From contig NZ_CP146101.1 of assembly GCF_037023745.1 (NCBI RefSeq), positions 5,968,001 to 6,032,000 of the forward strand: DNA of 64,000 nt. The letters run 5' to 3'. How positions within the stretch are numbered: position 1 is the first letter of the stretch; each line of letters starts with the position of its first letter. A program made the position numbers and the translations under genes. Source of the DNA: Streptomyces sp. SCSIO 30461. GTDB lineage: Bacteria; Actinomycetota; Actinomycetes; Streptomycetales; Streptomycetaceae. The notes under the pieces are model-generated. The model ran no database searches. It saw only the letters and a list, made by a program, of their open reading frames with translations, and was not told the origin of the DNA. This document shows positions 57,850-64,000 of the stretch, in pieces.

Positions 57850-59475
57850 TCAGTGGTGGCCGTGGCCGCTGGTGATCTCCTGGTACTCCTCGGCGGTTGC
57901 CTTGGGGATCTGGTTCCCCTCGCCGAAGTAGCCCTTGCTCAGCTTCGCGCGGAGCTTCTCGGACCGCGTGATCTTGCGCTCGACACCGTTCTCGTCGACC
58001 TTCGGGCCGATCTCGACGGGCTCGTACTGCTCGTGGGCCGTGAGCTTGTAGCGGTCGCCCTGCGACAGCGGCTCGTGGATCTCCACGAACTCACCGTGCG
58101 GCAGGCGCTTGATGATGCCGGACTCGCGTCCGTGCAGCACCTTGTCCTTGTCCCGGCGCTGCAGGCCGAGGCAGATCCGCTTGGTGACGATGAAGGCGAT
58201 GACCGGTCCGGCGACGAAGAAGATCCGGACGAACCAGGTGATCGCGTTGATCGACAGGTGGAAGTGGGTCGCCCAGAGGTCGTTTCCACCACCGACCAGC
58301 ATGACCATGTACGCCGTGATCCAGGCGACACCGAAGGCGGTGCGGGTCGGCGCGTTGCGCGGCCGGTCCGCGATGTGGTGCTCGCGCTTGTCCCCGGTGA
58401 CCCAGGCCTCGATGAACGGGTAGACCGCGATCAGACCGAGCACCAGCGGGAACAGGAGCAGCGGGATGAAGACGCCCAGGACCAGCGTGTGGCCCCAGAG
58501 GTTGATCTCCCAGCCCGGCATGAAGCGGATCAGACCCTCGGCGAAGCCCATGTACCAGTCGGGCTGGGCGCCGGTGGACACATGGTCGGGGCGGTACGGA
58601 CCCATGGCCCAGATCGGGTTGATCTGGGCGATCGCGGAGATCACCGCGATCACACCGAAGACCAGGAAGAAGAAACCTCCGGCCTTGGCCATGTAGACCG
58701 GCAGCAGCGGCATACCGACGACGTTCTTGTTCGTCCGTCCGGGGCCCGCGAACTGCGTGTGCTTGTGGTAGAAGACCAGGATCAGGTGCGCCACCAGCAG
58801 GCCGAGCATGATGCCCGGCAGCAGCAGGATGTGGATCGAGTAGAACCTGGCGACGAAGTCTTCACCGGGGAACTCCCCGCCGAACAGGAACATCGAGATG
58901 TACGTGCCGACCACCGGCACGGACAGGATCGCGCCCTGGGTGAAGCGCACACCGGTGCCGGAGAGCAGGTCGTCCGGGAGCGAGTAGCCGGTGAAACCGG
59001 TGAACATGCCGAGGACGAACAGCAGGAAGCCGAACAGCCAGTTGATCTCACGCGGCTTGCGGAACGCGCCCGTGAAGAAGACGCGCATCATGTGCACGAA
59101 CATCGCCGCGAGGAAGATCAGCGCCGCCCAGTGGTGGATCTGCCGGATGAGCAGACCGCCGCGGACCTCGAAGCTGATGTTCAGGGTGGAGGCGTACGCC
59201 TCGGACATCAGGATGCCCTGCATCGGCTCGTACGGGCCGTGGTACTCCACCTCGTTCATCGACGGGTGGAAGAACAGCGTCAGATACACACCCGTGAGGA
59301 TGATGATGATGAAGCTGTAGAGCGCGACCTCACCCAGCATGAAGGACCAGTGGTCCGGGAAGATCTTGCGCATGTTGGCCTTGGCCAGGGAGTAGATCCC
59401 GAGCCGGCCGTCCGCCCAGTCGGCGATCCGCTCGCCCTTGGAGGCCTCGCGCCTGTTCTCGTCGTTGGTGCTCAT
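57850..59475 (-). CDS. qcrB: Cytochrome bc1 complex cytochrome b subunit
   Basis: A 541-residue polytopic cytochrome b of the menaquinol:cytochrome c reductase, with the actinobacterial C-terminal extension of about 120 residues. Haem-ligand helices carry RQIHHWAALIFLAAMFVH and FYSIHILLLPGIMLGLLVAH. The Qo-site motif is PDWY (TGAQPDWYMGF), the actinobacterial form of PEWY. It ends in a His-rich GHGHH. Its start overlaps the qcrA stop by 4 bp. In these bacteria it forms a supercomplex with the aa3 oxidase. Confidence 0.96.
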   Translation of the reverse strand: MSTNDENRREASKGERIADWADGRLGIYSLAKANMRKIFPDHWSFMLGEVALYSFIIIILTGVYLTLFFHPSMNEVEYHGPYEPMQGILMSEAYASTLNISFEVRGGLLIRQIHHWAALIFLAAMFVHMMRVFFTGAFRKPREINWLFGFLLFVLGMFTGFTGYSLPDDLLSGTGVRFTQGAILSVPVVGTYISMFLFGGEFPGEDFVARFYSIHILLLPGIMLGLLVAHLILVFYHKHTQFAGPGRTNKNVVGMPLLPVYMAKAGGFFFLVFGVIAVISAIAQINPIWAMGPYRPDHVSTGAQPDWYMGFAEGLIRFMPGWEINLWGHTLVLGVFIPLLLFPLVLGLIAVYPFIEAWVTGDKREHHIADRPRNAPTRTAFGVAWITAYMVMLVGGGNDLWATHFHLSINAITWFVRIFFVAGPVIAFIVTKRICLGLQRRDKDKVLHGRESGIIKRLPHGEFVEIHEPLSQGDRYKLTAHEQYEPVEIGPKVDENGVERKITRSEKLRAKLSKGYFGEGNQIPKATAEEYQEITSGHGHH

Positions 59476-60524
59476 CCGCGCTCCCAGAAGGCAGGGCCGA
59501 CGGGTACTTCGAAGTCGCCGAGCGCCTCGAGGTAGCCCTCGTCATTCACGCCGATCTGCAGCTGCGGAAGCGGGTGTCCGGCTGGGCCGAAGATGACGCG
59601 GGCGCCGTCGGAGAGGTCGAAGGTGGACTGGTGGCACGGGCACAGGACGTGGTGCGTCTGCTGCTCGTACAGGGAGATCGGGCATCCGACGTGGGTGCAG
59701 ATCTTCGAGTAGGCCACGATGCCGCCGACCGACCAGTCGAGTTCCTTCTTGTCCTTGATCTCCTCCGGCTGGATGCGGATGAGCATCAGGGCCGCCTTGG
59801 CGATCTCGGTCTGGAAGCCGTGGTCGTGCTCCTCAAGCCCCTCGGGCTTGGCGAAGCTCAGCGAGCCGACGGCGATGTCCTCGGGACGCAGCGGCTCATT
59901 GGTGTTCATGTTGATGAGCAGCTTGCCCTTGGCCCACAGCGTCTTGCGCAGCTTGATCTCGGGCAACGGGCCCAGGTCGCGCAGCAGCATCACGCCGGAG
60001 AGGGGCACCATGGCCATGGCGCCGAACATCGTGTTCCGGATCAGCTTGCGCCGGCCGAAGCCGGACTCCTCGGCGCCCGCCTTGAAGTCGGCCATGACCT
60101 TGGCTCTGACCTCGGGCTCAGCGGCGACCGCGTGACGCTCGTCGGGGACCTCCACGTCCGACATCAGCGTGCGGGCCCAGTGGACCGCGCCCGCGCCGAT
60201 GCAGAACAGCGCGATACCGAGGGAGGTGCCGAGCGCGAAGTTCAGCGCACTGATGTGGCCGATGGGCCAGATGTAGACGATCTTGTCGACCGGGAAGATC
60301 ACGTACGACGCGATGAAGGCGACGGTGGCCAGCATCGAGACGGTGAACAGCAGGGCGACAGTGCGCTCGGACCGCCGGGCGGCCCGCTCGTCGATGTCCT
60401 GGATGCGCGGCTTGTGCGCCGGCAGCCCGGGGTCCGCGAACGGATCCTCCCTGGTGGCTACGGCACCGCGCTCGTGGCCCTGCTCTGTGGGCAGGGACTC
60501 TTCTGGAATGTCTTGGCTACTCAT
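59472..60524 (-). CDS. qcrA: Rieske iron-sulfur subunit of cytochrome bc1
   Basis: A 350-residue Rieske protein with three N-terminal transmembrane helices (about 50-75, 90-112 and 170-190), the actinobacterial form. [2Fe-2S] ligands are CTHVGC (Cys276, His278) and CPCHQS (Cys295, His298), with disulfide cysteines in the same boxes. It passes electrons from menaquinol to the di-haem cytochrome QcrC. It overlaps both neighbours by 4 bp within the ctaE-qcrCAB operon. Confidence 0.96.
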   Translation of the reverse strand: MSSQDIPEESLPTEQGHERGAVATREDPFADPGLPAHKPRIQDIDERAARRSERTVALLFTVSMLATVAFIASYVIFPVDKIVYIWPIGHISALNFALGTSLGIALFCIGAGAVHWARTLMSDVEVPDERHAVAAEPEVRAKVMADFKAGAEESGFGRRKLIRNTMFGAMAMVPLSGVMLLRDLGPLPEIKLRKTLWAKGKLLINMNTNEPLRPEDIAVGSLSFAKPEGLEEHDHGFQTEIAKAALMLIRIQPEEIKDKKELDWSVGGIVAYSKICTHVGCPISLYEQQTHHVLCPCHQSTFDLSDGARVIFGPAGHPLPQLQIGVNDEGYLEALGDFEVPVGPAFWERG

Positions 60525-61330
60525 GACTTCTTGGCCTTAGCGGTGTGGGCCGCGACCCAGATGGCGACTGCGATCAGGGAGCCCAGACCGAAGATCCAGG
60601 CGAACAGACCCTCGGTGACGGGGCCGAGGCTGCCCAGGCTCAGGCCGCCCGGGTCCTCCGTCTCACCACTGTTGACGGTCTTGATGTACGCGATGATGTC
60701 CTTCTTCTCCTGGTCCGGCATGATGCCGTCACCGAAGGAGGGCATGTTCTGCGGGCCGGTCTGCATGGCCTCGTAGATGTGCTTCTCGCTCACGCCTTCG
60801 AGGTTGGGCGCGTACTTGCCGTAGGTCAGCGCGCCGCCCTCGCCGGTGAAGTTGTGGCACTGGGCGCAGTTGTTGCGGAACAGGTCGCCACCACGGGCGA
60901 TGTCCGCGCCCTGGGGGCTGTACTGACTCTCGGTCGGAATGGCCGGACCTGCGCCGAGTGAGGCGACGTACGCGGCGAGCGCCTTGATCTCGGCGTCGTT
61001 GTAGATGGCCTTCTTCCGCGGCACCTGGGCACCCGGCTGCTGCGCGGGCATACGGCCGGTGCCGACCTGGAAGTCCACTGCGGCGGCGCCCACGCCGACC
61101 AGGGAGGGGCCATCAGAGGTGCCCTGACCGCCGCCTCCGTGGCAGCTGGCGCAGCCGACTTCGTAGAGCTTCTTCCCCTCCTCGATGTCGAGGGACTGGG
61201 CGGTTTCGTCAGCCTGCGCCTTGTCCGTCGGGGCGAACGCGGCGTACAGCCCCCCAGTGGCCGCCAGCGCGAGGAGTAGGACGACGACCGCCGCCAGCGG
61301 ATGGCGTCGTCGTACGGAGAGCTTTTTCAC
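60521..61330 (-). CDS. qcrC: Di-haem cytochrome c subunit QcrC
   Basis: A 269-residue membrane-anchored di-haem cytochrome cc. CxxCH motifs lie at residues 60-64 (CASCHGG) and 155-159 (CAQCHNF), with N-terminal (about 12-33) and C-terminal (about 242-262) transmembrane helices. It replaces cytochrome c1 plus soluble cytochrome c, carrying electrons directly to the aa3 oxidase. The stop overlaps the qcrA start. It lies 65 bp downstream of ctaE. Confidence 0.96.
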   Translation of the reverse strand: MKKLSVRRRHPLAAVVVLLLALAATGGLYAAFAPTDKAQADETAQSLDIEEGKKLYEVGCASCHGGGGQGTSDGPSLVGVGAAAVDFQVGTGRMPAQQPGAQVPRKKAIYNDAEIKALAAYVASLGAGPAIPTESQYSPQGADIARGGDLFRNNCAQCHNFTGEGGALTYGKYAPNLEGVSEKHIYEAMQTGPQNMPSFGDGIMPDQEKKDIIAYIKTVNSGETEDPGGLSLGSLGPVTEGLFAWIFGLGSLIAVAIWVAAHTAKAKKS

Positions 61331-61395
61331 GGATTACCCCGGTGTCAGGATCTTCTGCGTCGATGCTTCTGGAATGGGTGCGGGTACGGACCCGG

Positions 61396-62016
61396 CTACT
61401 TGATCATGTAGATCGTGGCGAAGAGGCCGATCCAGACGACATCGACGAAGTGCCAGTAGTAGGACACGACGATGGCGGCGGTTGCCTGCTCGTGGGTGAA
61501 TCTCCGGGCCGCGTACGTCCTGCCGAGTACCAGCAGGAAGGCGATCAGACCGCCCGTCACATGCAGACCGTGGAAGCCGGTGGTGAGGTAGAAGACCGAG
61601 CCGTACGGGTCGGACGAGAGCGAGAGGCCCTCGTGCTTGACCAGCTCGGTGTACTCGAACACCTGGCCGCCGATGAAGATCGCACCCATCACGAACGTGA
61701 TCACGAACCACGTGCGGAGCTTCTTCACGTCACCGCGCTCGGCGGCGAACACGCCGAGCTGGCAGGTGAGGGAGGAGAGCACCAGGATCGTGGTGTTGGT
61801 GACCGAGAAGGGGAAGTTGAGGGCCGAAGCCTGCTCTGCCCAGTACTCGGCACCCATCACCGATCGCAGGGTGAAGTACATCGCGAAGAGGGCCGCGAAG
61901 AACATCAGCTCGGAACTCAGCCAGATGATGGTTCCGACGCTGGTGAGGTTCGGCCGATTGACCGACGGGTGCGCGTGCCCGGTTTCTACTGTCGTTGCTG
62001 TCGCCACGACCGACAT
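61396..62016 (-). CDS. ctaE: Cytochrome c oxidase subunit III
   Basis: A 206-residue five-helix subunit III of the aa3-type oxidase. Conserved segments are [35 protein letters not shown] and [20 protein letters not shown]. It is first in the ctaE-qcrCAB operon, the standard actinobacterial order; the other oxidase subunits should lie outside the window to the right. It is divergent from the receiver-like gene. Confidence 0.96.
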   Translation of the reverse strand: MSVVATATTVETGHAHPSVNRPNLTSVGTIIWLSSELMFFAALFAMYFTLRSVMGAEYWAEQASALNFPFSVTNTTILVLSSLTCQLGVFAAERGDVKKLRTWFVITFVMGAIFIGGQVFEYTELVKHEGLSLSSDPYGSVFYLTTGFHGLHVTGGLIAFLLVLGRTYAARRFTHEQATAAIVVSYYWHFVDVVWIGLFATIYMIK

Positions 62017-62196
62017 TATGTCGGTCGCTTATCCAGCCCTCACTCCGGGGGTGCCGTTCGGTGTGTCAGTACCGCTTGTCCAGCCCGAACGGCCCAGCGA
62101 AAGCCTGTCATTCGCGGTGCCGATGGGGTCCGTACGGGGGTAGCATCCGCGCATCGGTGCACGGCCGGACGATCTCCCCGACGAAGCGGAGGAACC

Positions 62197-62598
62197 ATGC
62201 AGGCGACCGCAACGGTGTTGGTGTACAGCGACAACGCCATCACGCGCGAACAGGTGCGACTCGCCGCAGGCCGCCGTCCGGCCCCCGATGTTCCCCCGGT
62301 CGGGTACATCGAGTGCGCCACGCTGCCCGCCGTGCTGTCCGAGCTGGAGAAGGGCGGCGTCGACATCTGCGTGCTGGACGGCGAGGCCGCCCCCGCGGGC
62401 GGCATGGGGGTCTGCCGGCAGATCAAGGACGAGATCTTCCGCTGCCCGCCGGTGCTGGTCCTCATGGGGCGCCCGCAGGACGCCTGGCTGGCCACCTGGA
62501 GCCGCGCGGACGCGGCGGTCACTCTTCCGGTGGATCCGGTGGAGTTCAGCGAGTCCCTGGCGGCACTGCTGCGCACCCGGCTCGCCGCCAACCACTGA
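62197..62598 (+). CDS. Degenerate receiver-like (CheY fold) protein
   Basis: A 133-residue stand-alone protein with a receiver-like beta/alpha pattern: TVLVYSDNAITREQVRLAAG, DICVLDGEAAPAGGMGVC, then PVLVLMGRP and VTLPVDPVEF. The phosphoacceptor Asp is retained, but the acidic pocket pair is reduced to one Asp. The conserved Thr is missing, and the switch Lys of K-P is replaced (LPVDP). Phosphorylation by a kinase is therefore doubtful. The ATG has GCGGAGGAACC upstream. It is divergent from ctaE; its role is unknown. Confidence 0.8.
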   Translation: MQATATVLVYSDNAITREQVRLAAGRRPAPDVPPVGYIECATLPAVLSELEKGGVDICVLDGEAAPAGGMGVCRQIKDEIFRCPPVLVLMGRPQDAWLATWSRADAAVTLPVDPVEFSESLAALLRTRLAANH

Positions 62599-62643
62599 GG
62601 GGTCCCGAGGCCCCCGAGGGACCGGCAGGTGGTGGGGCAAGGC

Positions 62644-63897
62644 TCACACCAGGGGCGCGAGCCGCGCGGTGACCGCGGGTCCGGCACCGTCCCTGGTGCC
62701 GTTCAGGACGGCGCTGCCGACCCGCCACTTGTCCCAGGGCAGGTTCCAGTCCCCGAAGCCGTTGCCGAACGTCTCCATCGTGTGGCCCAGGCTGTTGACG
62801 ACCTTCACGATGTCCCCTTCGCGCACGGTGTTGAAGAACCACTGGGCGTTGGCACTGGACATCCCGGTGCAGCCGTGGCTGACGTTGGCGTACCCCTGGG
62901 AGCCGACCGACCAGGGGGCCGCGTGGACGTACTCCCCGCTCCAGGTCAACCGAGTGGCGTAGTAGACATCCAGATCGTAGGAGTCGGATGTGCCCTCGGG
63001 GATGCCGATGCTCGTGCCCCGCATCCGGACGTAGTACTCCTTGCCGAGCACGACCTTGACCCCGTTGCGGGTGGAGAAACCGGGCTTGCCGGTGGTCACC
63101 GGAATGGTGTTGATCACTTTTCCGTTGCGCAGCACTGTCATCTGGTGCGTGGCGGCGTCGGTTATCGCCTCTATTCGGTCACCTATGGTCAGCGTCAGCG
63201 GCTTGGTGGCGCCGCCGTAGAGCTTCTTGCCGACCTTGACGCCATCGAGGTTGCTCTGCACGACGACCGTGGCGCCGGCGGGCCAGTACTCCTTTGGGCG
63301 GTAGTGCAGCTGCTTGTCGTCCACCCAGTGCCAGGCGCCTTCGACTGCGGGCGTGGAACGCACCGTGAGGGCGCGCTCTATGGCGCTCCTCGCCGCCTTG
63401 TCCTTCACGGGTGCGCTGAGCTCCACGGTGACGGGCTGGCCGACCCCGTAGGTGCCCGCCTTGGGGCCCAGGGTGACCTTCAGCCGGTTCGTGGCCGCCG
63501 CCGTCTCGAACGTCTGGGTACGGAGCCCCGGAGCGCCTGCGGCGTCCTCCGTCGCCACTCTGACGGTGTAGCGCGTGCCGGCCGCCAGCGGGCCCGTGGA
63601 GCGCCATCTGCTGCCGTCGGCAGCCAGCACGCCTGCGAGGTAGCGCCCGGCCGTGTCGACGGCGGTGACATCGGTGATCCGGGCGTCACCGCTCTTCGCG
63701 GTGACCTCCAGTGGCTTCTCCGGATCCGCCTTGGTGCTGCCGGAGGGCGCGCTGAGGGCGACCTGCCGGGCCGCGTCATAGGGCCGTGCCGCCAGCGGGT
63801 GGCTTTCGGAGCCGCTGCACGCGGCGATTCCGGCACCCAGAGACAGGAGCAGCACCGTACATCCGGTGACATTGCGCACAGGCGATATGTCGTTCAT
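62644..63897 (-). CDS. L,D-transpeptidase lipoprotein (LdtMt2-like)
   Basis: A 417-residue exported lipoprotein with lipobox LGAGIAAC. Two Ig-like domains (about 45-270) precede a YkuD catalytic domain (about 275-400) with active-site Cys in NVSHGCTGMSSANAQWF and IPVTTGKPGFSTRNG. These enzymes form 3-3 peptidoglycan crosslinks and tolerate most beta-lactams. The domain order matches mycobacterial LdtMt2. Start ATG 63897 (MNDISPVRNV) is used; a GTG two codons earlier is possible. Confidence 0.93.
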   Translation of the reverse strand: MNDISPVRNVTGCTVLLLSLGAGIAACSGSESHPLAARPYDAARQVALSAPSGSTKADPEKPLEVTAKSGDARITDVTAVDTAGRYLAGVLAADGSRWRSTGPLAAGTRYTVRVATEDAAGAPGLRTQTFETAAATNRLKVTLGPKAGTYGVGQPVTVELSAPVKDKAARSAIERALTVRSTPAVEGAWHWVDDKQLHYRPKEYWPAGATVVVQSNLDGVKVGKKLYGGATKPLTLTIGDRIEAITDAATHQMTVLRNGKVINTIPVTTGKPGFSTRNGVKVVLGKEYYVRMRGTSIGIPEGTSDSYDLDVYYATRLTWSGEYVHAAPWSVGSQGYANVSHGCTGMSSANAQWFFNTVREGDIVKVVNSLGHTMETFGNGFGDWNLPWDKWRVGSAVLNGTRDGAGPAVTARLAPLV

Positions 63898-63951
63898 GAG
63901 CACACGCTATGGACAAAGCCCCGGCGCGGCGCGCCGGATGACTGCAAACGA

Positions 63952-63992
63952 GGGGCCCGGACCTCACCCGATTGGGCGAGTGTCCGGGCCCC
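63952..63992. terminator. Hairpin terminator at the right edge
   Basis: Perfect 11-bp arms (GGGGCCCGGAC, 63952-63962; complement 63982-63992) with a 19-nt loop. It lies upstream of the minus-strand L,D-transpeptidase gene, so it most likely ends a minus-strand gene beyond the window. Confidence 0.7.
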
Positions 63993-64000
63993 TGCGTGAT

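Noticed and set aside
56713..59535. 940-residue open frame on the plus strand opposite trpD and qcrB
   Set aside because: It is antisense to two unmistakable genes and has low-complexity Asp/Arg/Val/Leu composition with no family motif. Long antisense frames are expected in DNA of this GC content.

Overview
The window is high-GC actinobacterial chromosome and almost certainly Streptomyces. The clues are very high GC with strong third-position bias, many GTG starts, ATGA or GTGA stop/start overlaps, a SAV_6107-type HEPN gene, a MacRS-type two-component pair, PASTA-kinase and NlpC/P60 genes, and an actinobacterial ctaE-qcrCAB respiratory cluster. It reads as core chromosome: no prophage, no full-length transposase, no tRNA or rRNA gene and no CRISPR array was seen. 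Much of the gene content from metF to qcrB (about 14.6 to 59.5 kb) parallels, from memory, the Mycobacterium tuberculosis Rv2172c to Rv2196 block (metF-like, Rv2175c, PASTA kinase, class II DAHP synthase, PlsC, ArsA-like, SRPBCC, FadD15, PimB', NlpC/P60, TrpD, CtaE-QcrCAB). That parallel supports several assignments.

Layout. 0-8 kb: the end of a DUF58-TgpA transglutaminase operon, then DUF3040, a methyltransferase, a HEPN protein, a PP2C/SpoIIE phosphatase and a MASE1 membrane protein. 8-12 kb: a TetR-controlled operon of a degenerate ABC ATPase, a YhgE/Pip membrane protein and the TetR regulator, behind a 30-bp palindrome. 12-21 kb: FAD oxidoreductases, metF, thiE, an Rv2175c-type DNA-binding protein, then a TPP riboswitch and thiO-thiS-thiG. 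21-26 kb: a four-PASTA Ser/Thr kinase, endonuclease IV, a sulfite-oxidase-like Mo protein, and bacterioferritin with its ferredoxin behind an iron box. 26-31 kb: aromatic entry (class II DAHP synthase), a trp leader peptide with attenuator, a fused anthranilate synthase, and phosphofructokinase. 31-41 kb: MacR/MacS, PlsC, an esterase, glucokinase and a likely operon of metallophosphoesterase, SRPBCC, ArsA-like ATPase and DUF5304. 41-49 kb: FadD-type ligase, exported cholesterol oxidase, PimB'-type and GT87 mannosyltransferases, and a lipoprotein with a HETTH motif. 49-57 kb: two tandem NlpC/P60 hydrolases, a NYN-domain protein, rhomboid protease, Lrp-type sensor, class V aminotransferase and TrpD. 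57-64 kb: qcrB-qcrA-qcrC-ctaE, a receiver-like protein and an L,D-transpeptidase lipoprotein.

Regulatory and mobile features recognisable by eye are a TPP riboswitch, a tryptophan attenuator, a TetR operator, a DmdR/DtxR-type iron box, about ten hairpin terminators, three short tandem-repeat arrays, and two related MITE-like inverted-repeat elements in opposite orientation. The MITE at 51652-51841 sits inside the stop codon of the NYN gene, flanked by a TA duplication in a CTAG site. The other (56354-56605) lies between trpD and its terminator. A degenerate relative appears to cover the 5' end of the metallopeptidase-like lipoprotein gene.

Limits: all calls come from reading the sequence and recalling families. 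No database search was run, start codons are often ambiguous in this GC range, and promoters were not called because Streptomyces promoters are too degenerate to read reliably.
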